Source of the DNA: Hyphococcus sp.
GTDB taxonomy: Bacteria; Pseudomonadota; Alphaproteobacteria; Caulobacterales; Parvularculaceae
Direction: 5' to 3'
NCBI GenBank assembly: GCA_013002535.1
Contig: JABDJK010000027.1
Coordinates: 1-64,000, forward strand
DNA length: 64,000 bases
Positions 28,317 through 37,309 of this stretch are shown here, one piece after another (within the stretch, counting starts at the first letter, position 1; every line of letters starts with the position of its first letter). A program made the translations under genes and the position numbers. Under the pieces are notes generated by a model that was not told the origin of the DNA, did not search any database, and saw only the letters and a list, made by a program, of their open reading frames with translations.

Positions 28317-29459
28317 ATGGCGATCGGTCATACCGCGCGTAGTCGCCAGAAGGGCCTGAAGGGGAAAAGGTTGATGAACCTTAACCAGCGCAGTTCACGT
28401 TACGGGAACGCCGTATTATTTTCCGCCGGCGTTGCCGCGTGCATGTTGATCGCCGCGTCAATCGAAGCGAATTTCAAACCGGCGTTTGAGATATGGTTGG
28501 CAAGCGCGCTTGTCGTGGTCGTGATTTTATACGCCCGCGCGGGTTTTGCTTTATCGCGTGCGCGGCAGGAATTGGAACTTCTTCGCGGGCTGGCTGACAA
28601 GTTTCCGGCAGCTGCAGCTGTTGTCAATCGAAAGCCGGAACCAGACATACATTTCAAACCGGCGGCTGGCGTAAGCGGCGAGGATTCTGAAATCCTGCAG
28701 CAAGTTAAAACAGCGATAGAGAATGACCGCATTGATCTTTATCTGCAACCGATTGTTTCCCTGCCACAGCGAAAGTTTCGTTTCTTTGAAGCGTTCTCCC
28801 GGCTCCGCGCAGAAGACGGCCAGATTTTAAAGCCCGCCGCTTATCTCGATGCAGCCGAACGGGCAAACCGGATTGGCGTCATCGACAACATGATTTTGTT
28901 GCGTTCGGTGCAGGCGCTTCGCAATCTGGGGCCGGACGCACAAAATTATCGCATCTTTTGCAACATCTCCCCGGCGACAATTTACGATAAGGATTTCTTT
29001 GCGCGGTTTTCAGATTTTCTTGACGTCAATGCAGACCTCGCTTCGCGCCTCGTTTTTGAATTCACTTACCCCGCCATTGAGATGATGCATGGATCGGTGG
29101 ACAACGACCTCGAAGAAATTGCTTCGCGCGGATTTGTCTTTTCAGTCGATCACATCCGACGCTTTGATCTCAATTGGAAATCCTTGCGCGAGCGAAATTT
29201 CCGCTTTGTGAAGGCATCAAGTGCAATGCTGCTTGCTGAAAACCGTGGTGATGACACTGCGAAGGCGCGTGTAAAAACTTTCCGTGATCGTTTGCTTGAG
29301 CATGGCATCGACTTAATCGTAGAAAAAGTTGAGCTGGAATCGCATGTGCCGGAAATCGTCTCCCTTGGAATTGATTTTGGTCAGGGCGAGTTGTTTGGCG
29401 CGCCGCGTCCGGCAAGTTTCTATATCAGCGATCCGGTGGACTTGGCGAACGCATCCTGA
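28317..29459 (+). CDS. membrane protein with degenerate EAL domain (TipF-like)
   Basis: 380 residues. Two helices near the N-terminus (about 30-48, AVLFSAGVAACMLIAASIEA, and 54-73, FEIWLASALVVVVILYARAG) are followed by a short helical stretch and an EAL-fold domain (about 125-370). The catalytic set is broken: EAFSR in place of EALLR, VDHIRRF in place of DDFGxG, KAS in place of KID, while VEKVE and GQGELFG remain. It should therefore bind but not cut c-di-GMP. Two N-terminal helices plus degenerate EAL recalls TipF of Caulobacter, a flagellar-assembly protein that senses c-di-GMP; this is a suggestion. ATG 28317 has GAGGGGCGGGA before it; an inner ATG at 28374 is also possible. Confidence 0.75.
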   Translation: MAIGHTARSRQKGLKGKRLMNLNQRSSRYGNAVLFSAGVAACMLIAASIEANFKPAFEIWLASALVVVVILYARAGFALSRARQELELLRGLADKFPAAAAVVNRKPEPDIHFKPAAGVSGEDSEILQQVKTAIENDRIDLYLQPIVSLPQRKFRFFEAFSRLRAEDGQILKPAAYLDAAERANRIGVIDNMILLRSVQALRNLGPDAQNYRIFCNISPATIYDKDFFARFSDFLDVNADLASRLVFEFTYPAIEMMHGSVDNDLEEIASRGFVFSVDHIRRFDLNWKSLRERNFRFVKASSAMLLAENRGDDTAKARVKTFRDRLLEHGIDLIVEKVELESHVPEIVSLGIDFGQGELFGAPRPASFYISDPVDLANAS

Positions 29460-29492
29460 TCGGTAATTTTTCGGTTCACCTGCAACCATGCC

Positions 29493-30380
29493 TTGACCGA
29501 AACGAGCCGCGCGACTATCGCCGAACTTGTGAGCAATCCAGAATTTATCGATAGTATCAGCGAATTGGCGCCGGGCTACGACGCGATGTTGTGCGATGCC
29601 TGGGGCGTTATTCACAACGGCGTTGAGTTGTTTGACGGCGTTGCCGATGCGCTGGTTCAATTTCGTAAAAACCGCGGTCCTGTTATCATACTGACGAATG
29701 CGCCGCGGCCATCAACGATTATCCCCGGGCAACTCGACCGACTGGGTTTGCCGCGCGGAGCTTATGATGCGGTCGTCACGTCAGGGGATGCGACGCGTCA
29801 CGAAATTGCGCGCCGATTGCCGGCGCCGGCCTTCAAAATCGGTCCTGAAAAAGATGATCCATTATTTGAAGGTCTAGATATTGAATTTGCGCCGCCGGAA
29901 ATGGCATCCTTCATTATCTGTACAGGGATGGTGGATGAAAAAAATGAAGAGCCGGAGGATTATCGCGAATTGCTGGCCAATTTGGCAAACCACAATTTGC
30001 CAATGATTTGCGCCAACCCTGACATCGTTGTGAATTGGGGCGGGCGCATGATTTGGTGCGCGGGCGCGTTAGCGCAGATTTATTCAGAACTTGGCGGCGC
30101 GGTGATTTTCGGCGGCAAACCCCATGCGCCAATTTATGAACTCGCCTGCGCCGCGGTTGATGCGGCGCGAAAGAAACCGACGCAGCGCAAGCAAATGCTG
30201 GCTATTGGCGATGGTCTGGCGACGGACATTGCTGGCGCCAATGCAAACAATATTGATGCCGTTTTCGTCGCCGGAGACGGCGGTATTCACCGGGGCTACG
30301 GATCCGAGGCGGCGATTGCAGCGAAACTTGCCGAAGCCAATGTTGAGACCATAGCTGTTATGCGAACCCTGAAATGGTGA
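29493..30380 (+). CDS. HAD-superfamily hydrolase, TIGR01459 type
   Basis: 295 residues. A NagD-like phosphatase fold: motif 1 YDAMLCDAWGVIHNG, motif 2 VIILTNAPRP, the lysine in GGKPHAPIYELAC, and motif 4 MLAIGDGLATDIAGAN. Motif 1 has D-A-W rather than D-x-D, so the general acid is missing, as in the DxWGV group. It precedes ribF and overlaps it by seven bases, which suggests one operon; a phosphatase acting near flavin nucleotides is conceivable but unproved. The frame has no ATG; TTG 29493 is the first start and no Shine-Dalgarno is clear, so the start is weak. Confidence 0.8.
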   Translation: MTETSRATIAELVSNPEFIDSISELAPGYDAMLCDAWGVIHNGVELFDGVADALVQFRKNRGPVIILTNAPRPSTIIPGQLDRLGLPRGAYDAVVTSGDATRHEIARRLPAPAFKIGPEKDDPLFEGLDIEFAPPEMASFIICTGMVDEKNEEPEDYRELLANLANHNLPMICANPDIVVNWGGRMIWCAGALAQIYSELGGAVIFGGKPHAPIYELACAAVDAARKKPTQRKQMLAIGDGLATDIAGANANNIDAVFVAGDGGIHRGYGSEAAIAAKLAEANVETIAVMRTLKW

Positions 30381-31285
30381 ACGAATCAAAACGCATCGCC
30401 GCGATCGGCAATTTCGACGGGGTTCACCTCGGCCACCAACATCTGTTGGCGGAGGCGGCTGCGTTGGCGGCGCAACTTGGCGCTGATCAAGGGGTTGTCT
30501 TGTTTGAACCCCACCCGCAGCGTTTTTTCCAGCCCAACGGTCCGCCGTTTCTCATTACATTGTCGGACCAGCGCAATGAATTGTTGCGCGCCAGCGGCGC
30601 CAAATTTGTTGAGGCCCTGGCATTTGACGGCGCGCTCGCGTCGCTAAGCCCGCAAGAATTTGTTCAAGGTATTCTGGTTGAACGGCTTGGTCTCTCTGGT
30701 GTTTTGACCGGCGTTGACTTCCGCTTTGGCAAAGCGCGCGCTGGCGATATCGATGCGTTAAAGACACTCGGACGCGAGGCCGGTCTGGAAGTGCGCGCTG
30801 CGAGTCTGCTTGAACGTCCTGATACAGAGAAGTTTGGGTCATCGGGAATTCGTCTGGCGCTGCGCGCCGGGAATGTTCGCGAAGCCGCTGAACAATTAGG
30901 GCGGTCATGGTCTGTTCGGCGCGAAGTGATCGACGGTCAAAAATTGGGGCGCACAATAGGATACCCAACCGCCAATATGACCTTAGGTGCGTTAATAGAG
31001 CCGCGTCACGGCATCTATGCGACCCGCGCAATATTTGACGGGAAAGCGCGCGACGCCGTCTCCAGTTTCGGACGACGGCCGACCGTGAGCGATGGCGAAC
31101 CATTGCTCGAAACTTATATTTTTGAATTTGACGGCGATCTTTACGGCCGCGCGATCGAAATTGAATTTGTTGAATTTATTCGCGACGAAGAAAAGTTCGA
31201 TGGGCTCGAGACGTTGAAGGCGGCGATCGCTGACGATTGCGAAAAGGCGCGGGCGATCCTGTCCGCTACGCCCGCATCGACATAA
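30374..31285 (+). CDS. ribF: bifunctional riboflavin kinase / FAD synthetase
   Basis: Makes FMN from riboflavin and FAD from FMN. 303 residues: an N-terminal nucleotidyltransferase domain (about 1-170) with AAIGNFDGVHLGHQHLL (the GxHxGH-like ATP site) and GVDFRFGKARAGDI, and a C-terminal kinase domain (about 175-300) with LGRTIGYPTANM and HGIYATRAI. The ATG at 30374 overlaps the stop of the HAD gene by seven bases, pointing to a shared transcript. The length is normal. Dodecin, a flavin store, is encoded later in the window but not in the same operon. Confidence 0.95.
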   Translation: MVNESKRIAAIGNFDGVHLGHQHLLAEAAALAAQLGADQGVVLFEPHPQRFFQPNGPPFLITLSDQRNELLRASGAKFVEALAFDGALASLSPQEFVQGILVERLGLSGVLTGVDFRFGKARAGDIDALKTLGREAGLEVRAASLLERPDTEKFGSSGIRLALRAGNVREAAEQLGRSWSVRREVIDGQKLGRTIGYPTANMTLGALIEPRHGIYATRAIFDGKARDAVSSFGRRPTVSDGEPLLETYIFEFDGDLYGRAIEIEFVEFIRDEEKFDGLETLKAAIADDCEKARAILSATPAST

Positions 31286-31286
31286 G

Positions 31287-32630
31287 TTACGTGTCCCACG
31301 CCGGGCGGCCCGAACCAAGTTCACAAGCGGGGAGCGCCCATCTCATCGGTGTTCCCGCAATATCAAGCGGCGGTTTGAGACGCCGGGCCGGCCCCCATGG
31401 AGTCGCCTCGATATCTGGTTGAAAATCATTGTCGCAAGCGTCGAGCGCGTTTGCACCATCGCTGTCTTGTTCATATGCGATCAGCACATTCGCTGTGCGC
31501 GCAAGGGACAATCTTGCGCTTGCTGGTCCGTCGCCGCGGATTTGGCTGGTTAGCAATTTGATCGCCGCGGCGGCCATCAAATAGCCGGTCGCATGATCAA
31601 GCGCCTGCACCGGCAGGGGCGTTGGCTTGTCCGTAAGCGCCCAATCCATCCCGGCTTGAGCGATGCCACATGACATTTGAACAAGGCTGTCGAACCCGCG
31701 CCGGCGTGTCCACGGTCCGGTCCAGCCATAAGCATTGAGCGCGATGTCCAGAAGGTGCGGGGCGATATCACGCCGGTGCTGTTCGTCAAAGCCAAGACCG
31801 TCGAGCGCCCCATTTCTATAGCCATGCACGAGGATATCCGCCTTCGCCAACAATCCTTCAAATGTCTTGCGATCCTTCTCGGCGGTTAAATCGAGACGGG
31901 CGCAGCGTTTGCCCAAGGAGATATCCGCAACAACGTTAGGCTCATCCCAGACCGGCGGATCTATGCGTAAAACATCCGCGCCAAATCCGGCGAGCGTGCG
32001 CGTCGCGACAGGGCCGGCAAGGACGCGGGTTAGATCGAGTACGCGGATCCCGGAAAGCGGTCTTGCCGGTGCGAATATATGACTGCGCCGCTGCGGCGCT
32101 GACTTGGCCGACCAGGCAATCAGCGGTTCCGCCGTCACGGCTTTGCCTGGTTCGCGGATCGCCCAAGCCTCAGCATCGCGCATGGCCGCCGCTGCCCCGC
32201 CGGCATCGACAATATCCGTTTCAAGTTCATTTTTGTCGTACAGACGAACAGCATTGGCGACATGTTCGCGATCTGCGGCGACGCCCAAAACTTGCAACAC
32301 GGCGTCGCGATGATGAGGCGCATTCGTATGGAGTTTGATCCAGCCATCGGCCGTTTGGTAATCGCCGGCAATCGCGTCCCAGACCGGCGGCAGGCTCCAT
32401 CCTTGCGGATAGATCGACTGAGCGAACCAAAGAGACGCCAGGCGTTGATTAACGGTGACCGACTTCGGCGCAGCATTACCCGTTTCCGCAATCAATTCGC
32501 CGACCGCCGCGCCGACCGCCGCAATTGACGTCGCCGCTAAATCACTGACGGCAAAGCGCGACGGTAGTTTCGCGGCGACCACGCTGCCATAGTTTGGCGG
32601 CAAGTCCAGACAATTGAAGATTTCCTGCAT
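31287..32630 (-). CDS. CaiB/BaiF (family III) CoA transferase
   Basis: 447 residues. The family moves CoA between carboxylic acids through a mixed anhydride on an aspartate. Visible blocks are SGIRVLDLTRVLAGPVATRTLAGFGADVLRID (CoA-binding Rossmann part) and GPWTRRRGFDSLVQMSCGIA, where the aspartate of RGFDSLVQ should be catalytic. Unlike most family members the chain starts with about 190 residues of N-terminal domain (with QRLASLWFAQSIYPQGWSLPPVW and GDYQTADGWIKLH) placed before the core, the arrangement of the longer CoA transferase group. Substrate unknown. It ends two bases from the stop of ribF on the other strand. ATG 32630 is the natural start. Confidence 0.82.
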   Translation of the reverse strand: MQEIFNCLDLPPNYGSVVAAKLPSRFAVSDLAATSIAAVGAAVGELIAETGNAAPKSVTVNQRLASLWFAQSIYPQGWSLPPVWDAIAGDYQTADGWIKLHTNAPHHRDAVLQVLGVAADREHVANAVRLYDKNELETDIVDAGGAAAAMRDAEAWAIREPGKAVTAEPLIAWSAKSAPQRRSHIFAPARPLSGIRVLDLTRVLAGPVATRTLAGFGADVLRIDPPVWDEPNVVADISLGKRCARLDLTAEKDRKTFEGLLAKADILVHGYRNGALDGLGFDEQHRRDIAPHLLDIALNAYGWTGPWTRRRGFDSLVQMSCGIAQAGMDWALTDKPTPLPVQALDHATGYLMAAAAIKLLTSQIRGDGPASARLSLARTANVLIAYEQDSDGANALDACDNDFQPDIEATPWGPARRLKPPLDIAGTPMRWALPACELGSGRPAWDT

Positions 32631-32806
32631 ATCTCAAACTACCATAAGTCATTGGAACTATTGAGCGCTTTTGGCAGGTCGCGTCGCGGATTCGTGTCGT
32701 TAACGAGGGCCGCGGCGCCTCATTCTCGACATATTCGAAGCGGAAAATTTAGACAGTTTTATTCCTGCGCGCATCGATTATTTCAGCGCGCCAAGGAGGT
32801 TGCGTG

Positions 32807-33532
32807 ATGAAGAAAAACTTTTCGAAAAAATTAGCCCTTGCGGCTGCGGCGTCATCGCTCGCCATCGGCTTAGGCGCGACCGCCAGTGCTGGCGGTTATT
32901 ATGGTCACGCCGGTTATAGCTATTACGGTCATGGCGGCTATTACAGCGCTGGCTATCGCCACGGTCATCGCGGCCATCACCGCCGTCATCGCGGCGGCGG
33001 CAAAGGCGCGGCCATTGCTCTCGGCGTAATTGGCGGTGCGATTTTGCTTTCCGAAGCCGCGAAAGCCTCCGAGCGCGACCGTATCTACCGTGAGCGCTAT
33101 GAAGACCGTTACTATGATCGCTACGACCGCTACCGCACCGACCGTGGCCGCGACTATGATCGCGACACTTACCGCCGCGGTTATGAAGACGGGCTTGAGG
33201 CCGATGAATTACCCGAGGGTGACAGCGACGCACAGTATGATTCCGATCTTGATCAACGCTTGGAGGGCGCCGGACGAGACAACGGCCCGGAGCCGATCCG
33301 CTATTCCGCTGCAGAAGCTTTCCAGGCTTGCACCAAACATGCGCGCCAGGCTTTGGCGGCGCGGGACTTTATTCTCGCAGCTCCGGCGGAACCTGAAACT
33401 GCAGAGGGCGTTGGCGGCGCCTGGAAAATGACCGCGACAGTCCGCGCCGAGAATCAGCGCGGTGAAAGCTGGAGCCGGGCAATGTATTGCGAGGCTGACG
33501 AACGCCGGGTTTATCTCTTGGAGTTGATCTAG
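32807..33532 (+). CDS. exported Gly/His/Tyr-rich protein
   Basis: 241 residues of unknown function. A Sec signal (KKLALAAAASSLAIGLGATASA) is followed by a Gly/Tyr/His-rich stretch (GGYYGHAGYSYYGHGGYY, then GYRHGHRGHHRRHRGGG) and a hydrophobic segment (GAAIALGVIGGAILLSEAAKA). Next comes an Arg/Tyr/Asp charged tract (ERYEDRYYDRYDRYRTDRGRDYD) and a C-terminal domain with CTKHARQALAARDFILAAP and YCEADERRVYLLEL (two cysteines). Such proteins occur widely in alphaproteobacteria and may bind metal through their histidines. AAGGAGGT six bases before ATG 32807 is strong; the track uses a GTG three bases earlier. A terminator follows, so it is probably transcribed alone. Confidence 0.75.
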   Translation: MKKNFSKKLALAAAASSLAIGLGATASAGGYYGHAGYSYYGHGGYYSAGYRHGHRGHHRRHRGGGKGAAIALGVIGGAILLSEAAKASERDRIYRERYEDRYYDRYDRYRTDRGRDYDRDTYRRGYEDGLEADELPEGDSDAQYDSDLDQRLEGAGRDNGPEPIRYSAAEAFQACTKHARQALAARDFILAAPAEPETAEGVGGAWKMTATVRAENQRGESWSRAMYCEADERRVYLLELI

Positions 33533-33579
33533 GCCGCTGCCGCATTTCCGGCGTGACCCGCTGAAGTGATCATGTTAAG

Positions 33580-33606
33580 GACCGTCGCTATGAGCGACGG
33601 TCTTTT
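33580..33606 (+). terminator. terminator after the Gly/His/Tyr-rich gene
   Basis: GACCGTCGCT, a three-base loop, then AGCGACGGTC and TTTT. A 10-base perfect stem 47 bases after the stop codon. Confidence 0.85.
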
Positions 33607-33758
33607 CACATCGATACGCGAAATTCGAATTATCAGCCCGGACTGCGGCGCATGTCTGCCTTTCAAGGCTTGACAAAGGCGCCCGGGACCGGGCCTGACT
33701 GAACCTTCAGAACAACAAAAATAGACAACGGACGATGTGAAGGCGCATCGATAATATC

Positions 33759-36662
33759 ATGAGCGACCCCCGCGATTACAAAGACACGTTATTCCTGCCA
33801 AAGACCGATTTCCCCATGCGCGCCGGCCTGCCGAAAAAAGAGCCGGAGCACCTGAAGCGCTGGGCTGAAATGGATATGTACAAGGCCCTGCGTAAGAGCG
33901 CCGCTGGCCGCGAGAAATTTATTCTCCATGACGGTCCGCCTTACGCCAACGGCCATATTCATATGGGGACGGCGCTCACCAAAATTCTGAAGGATCTAAT
34001 TGTCCGCTCAAAGCAGATGGCGGGGTATGATTCAAATTTCGTGCCCGGTTGGGATTGCCACGGGCTTCCCATCGAATGGCAGGTCGAAAAAGAATTTGCA
34101 TCCAAGGGGAAAAAGAAACGCGATGTGCCGACGGCGGAGTTTCGCAAGGCCTGCCGTGACTATGCTCAGAAATGGCTCGACATCCAGCGCGAGGAATTTA
34201 AACGCCTCGGCCCCGAAGGCGACTGGGATAATCCGTATACGACCATGGCGTTCGCATCTGAGGCAAAAATCGCTGGCGAGCTTTTAAAATTCGCCGATCT
34301 TGGCCTCCTCTATCGCGGGTCCAAACCGGTGATGTGGAGCCCTGTGGAACAGACCGCGCTCGCCGAGGCCGAGATTGAATATCACGATCACCAGTCGACG
34401 ACGATCTGGGTGAGGTTTCCGGTTCGAATTGAGGCTGGCGCCGGGCCGGAATTGCAAAAAGTTTTGGACGCGTCCGTTGTCATCTGGACGACGACGCCAT
34501 GGACGATCCCTGGCAACCGCGCAATTTGCTACGGGCCAAAAATGTCTTACGGGCTCTACGAAGTCACGCAAATGCAAAAAACTGAATTCGAGCCCTGGTC
34601 GAAACCCGGCGACAAGCTGATTTTGTCTGATGCACTGGCGGAAAGCGTCCGCGAGGCCGGACTAATTGCGGAATGGAATCGCGTCGCGGATGTGAATCCT
34701 GAAGGCTTTGTTTGCGACCACCCGCTCAAAGGTTTTAAGGGCGGATATGAGTTCGACGTACCCCTGTTCGCTGGCGATCACGTCACTGACGAGGCGGGAA
34801 CCGGCTTTGTCCATACCGCGCCGGGCCACGGGCAGGAAGACTATATCGCCTGGGTGTCAGCGTTCGGCACGCAAGCGGAAATTCCGCATACGGTGGATGA
34901 GAACGGCGCTTTCACCGATGAGGCGCCGGGTTTTACTAGCGAACAAGTAATCGTCACCGAAGGCAAGAAAAAGGGTAAAGACGGCGGCGCCAACAAAGCC
35001 GTGATCAATCAATTGATCGCTCATGGCAAATTGCTGGCGCGCGGGCGGCTTGTTCACTCTTACCCCCATTCATGGCGTTCAAAGGCGCCGGTGATTTTCC
35101 GCAATACGCCGCAATGGTTCATCGCCCTCGACAAGCCAACAGCGAACGGAAAAACCTTGCGAGAAAACGCCCTTGCCGCCATCGACGCCACCGGCTTTAC
35201 CCCGGCCCGCGGCCGCACCCGCATTCGCGCCATGGTCGAAGACCGGCCCGATTGGCTGATCTCGCGCCAACGCGCCTGGGGTGTGCCCATCGCTGTATTC
35301 GCTGACAAAAAAACCGGCGCGCCGCTTGTCGATGATAAGGTCAACGAGCGCATTCTTTCCGCTATGCGCGAGAAAGGCGCTGACGCCTGGTTTGAAATGT
35401 CGGCGGAAGATTTTCTCGGTTCAGAATATAGCGCCGATGACTATGAAAAAGTCGATGATATTCTCGATGTATGGTTTGACTCCGGCTCGACCCACGCGTT
35501 TTGCCTCGAAGAGCGCGAGGATCTGAAATGGCCGGCGGATGTCTATTGCGAAGGCTCGGACCAGCATCGCGGCTGGTTCCAATCATCGCTGTTGGAGGCT
35601 TGCGGCACCCGTGGCCGCGCCCCTTATGACCATGTCATCACCAATGGTTTTGTCGTCGATGGCGAGGGGCGAAAAATGTCAAAGTCGCTCGGCAACGTCA
35701 TGGTGCCGGAAGAGGTCATCAAACAATATGGCGCCGAGATCATCCGTATCTGGGTCGCAAGTTCCGATTATACCGAAGACCTTCGCATCTCGACCGAGAT
35801 CATTGGCTCGGCGGTCGATGCCTATCGCAAGTTGCGCAATACGCTGCGCTATCTCTTGGGCGCCGTCGATGGCTTCTCTAATGAGGAGCGTGTTGATGCG
35901 TCCGATATGCCAGAGCTTGAGCGCTATATGCTCCACCGGCTTGCGGTCCTCGATGGCGAACTCAAAGTCGCTTACGAGAAATATGACTTCAAGACAGTGT
36001 GGCGCAAAGCGATGGAATTTGCTTCGCAGGATTTGTCGGCGTTCTATCTCGATATTCGAAAAGACGCGCTCTACTGCGACGCGCCAGGCGAAATCCGACG
36101 CCGCGCCGCACGCACGGCTATGGACAAGTGCCTTGATTGCCTGATGCGTTGGCTGGCGCCGGTGTGTGTTTTCACCATGGAAGAAGCCTTTCTTGTCTAT
36201 AACCCGGGCGCGAAAGATTCGGTCCATTTGAAAACGTTTCCAGATGTCCCCGCCGAATGGCGCGATGATGCGCTGGCGGAGCGCTGGCGCAAAATTCGCG
36301 ATGTTCGCCGCGTCGTCACTGGCGCATTGGAAGTTGAGAGACGCGAAAAACGCATTGGCGCGAGCCTCGAGGCTGCGCCGGTTGTTCATATCAATGATGC
36401 GGAATTGCTGCTCGCATATGACGGTCTTGATGCGCCGGAACTTTTTATCACGTCAGGCGCCAAGTTGACCGCAGCAGCGGCGCCTGGTGATGCCTTCACG
36501 CTGGAAGGCGAGAATGACAATGTTGCGATCGTTCCTGCAAAAGCTAACGGCGAGAAATGCGAGCGCTGTTGGCGAATCCTGCCGGAGGTCGGCAAAAAAT
36601 CAGACGATAAACTCTGCAATCGCTGCAATGATGCAGTCAACGCTATCGATGCTCAGGCTTAG
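33759..36662 (+). CDS. ileS: isoleucyl-tRNA synthetase
   Basis: Charges tRNA(Ile). 967 residues, class I, normal length. Shows DGPPYANGHIHMGTAL (HIGH motif) near residue 55, the editing (CP1) domain with VIWTTTPWTIPGNRAI, DQHRGWFQSSLL, the KMSKS loop as GRKMSKSLGNVM and a C-terminal zinc finger (GEKCERCWRILPEVGKKSDDKLCNRC). Editing residues look intact. The downstream lspA gene starts three bases after its stop, the classic ileS-lspA pair. No T-box is visible upstream; a terminator of the preceding gene lies 150 bases before. Confidence 0.97.
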   Translation: MSDPRDYKDTLFLPKTDFPMRAGLPKKEPEHLKRWAEMDMYKALRKSAAGREKFILHDGPPYANGHIHMGTALTKILKDLIVRSKQMAGYDSNFVPGWDCHGLPIEWQVEKEFASKGKKKRDVPTAEFRKACRDYAQKWLDIQREEFKRLGPEGDWDNPYTTMAFASEAKIAGELLKFADLGLLYRGSKPVMWSPVEQTALAEAEIEYHDHQSTTIWVRFPVRIEAGAGPELQKVLDASVVIWTTTPWTIPGNRAICYGPKMSYGLYEVTQMQKTEFEPWSKPGDKLILSDALAESVREAGLIAEWNRVADVNPEGFVCDHPLKGFKGGYEFDVPLFAGDHVTDEAGTGFVHTAPGHGQEDYIAWVSAFGTQAEIPHTVDENGAFTDEAPGFTSEQVIVTEGKKKGKDGGANKAVINQLIAHGKLLARGRLVHSYPHSWRSKAPVIFRNTPQWFIALDKPTANGKTLRENALAAIDATGFTPARGRTRIRAMVEDRPDWLISRQRAWGVPIAVFADKKTGAPLVDDKVNERILSAMREKGADAWFEMSAEDFLGSEYSADDYEKVDDILDVWFDSGSTHAFCLEEREDLKWPADVYCEGSDQHRGWFQSSLLEACGTRGRAPYDHVITNGFVVDGEGRKMSKSLGNVMVPEEVIKQYGAEIIRIWVASSDYTEDLRISTEIIGSAVDAYRKLRNTLRYLLGAVDGFSNEERVDASDMPELERYMLHRLAVLDGELKVAYEKYDFKTVWRKAMEFASQDLSAFYLDIRKDALYCDAPGEIRRRAARTAMDKCLDCLMRWLAPVCVFTMEEAFLVYNPGAKDSVHLKTFPDVPAEWRDDALAERWRKIRDVRRVVTGALEVERREKRIGASLEAAPVVHINDAELLLAYDGLDAPELFITSGAKLTAAAAPGDAFTLEGENDNVAIVPAKANGEKCERCWRILPEVGKKSDDKLCNRCNDAVNAIDAQA

Positions 36663-36665
36663 TCG

Positions 36666-37208
36666 ATGAGGGGCGCTACGGATATAAAATCAAAGACTGC
36701 CGACTGGTGGTCTGCGGCGAAAAACAACAAGCTTTTTCGCAATGGATTGCTGGGCGCTTCCGCCATTGCGATGCTAGATCAGATTTCGAAATTCATCATT
36801 GTCCATCATGTGAATTTGCCGGAACGACGACAGATCGACATTTCCGGCATTTTCGATCTGACTTATGTCCAGAATTTTGGCGCCAGTTTCGGCATGCTCG
36901 CCGGCGGCATGGGATCACGCATATTGTTGTCGCTAATCTCAACTGGCGTCGCCATTGGCCTCGCCATCTGGCTTGGCCGGTTGACGCGCCCTGTTGGCGC
37001 AACCGGCATCGCGTTTGTTATCGGCGGCGCCCTCGGCAATCTCTATGACCGCATCGCCTACGGTTATGTCGTCGATTTTCTGGATTTTTCCGGGCTTCAT
37101 TTTCCCTGGGTCTTCAATGTCGCGGATATGGCGATTAATGTCGGCGTCGCGTTTTTGTTGCTCGACGCCTGGCAGACGCGAAATCTTGAAGATCCTACCG
37201 AAAAATAA
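36666..37208 (+). CDS. lspA: lipoprotein signal peptidase (signal peptidase II)
   Basis: Cuts the signal peptide of prolipoproteins in the inner membrane. 180 residues, four helices. The first conserved block is AMLDQISKFIIV, the second FVIGGALGNLYDRIAYGYVVDFLDF with the first catalytic aspartate and the third VFNVADMAINVGVAFLL with the second. QNFGASFGML replaces the common NxGAAFS but is conservative. It starts three bases after ileS and is co-transcribed with it and perhaps with the DUF3035 lipoprotein gene 101 bases later. The N-terminus is about 20 residues longer than usual because of a charged leader. Confidence 0.95.
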   Translation: MRGATDIKSKTADWWSAAKNNKLFRNGLLGASAIAMLDQISKFIIVHHVNLPERRQIDISGIFDLTYVQNFGASFGMLAGGMGSRILLSLISTGVAIGLAIWLGRLTRPVGATGIAFVIGGALGNLYDRIAYGYVVDFLDFSGLHFPWVFNVADMAINVGVAFLLLDAWQTRNLEDPTEK

Positions 37209-37309
37209 GGCTTTATCGCTTTGCGCCGCGAGAAAGGCGTCTATATAGTGCGCTCTTGCAAACGGGGCGAAACGGGCCAGGAGCGCCCTGCTTTAGCGGA
37301 GTAACCACT

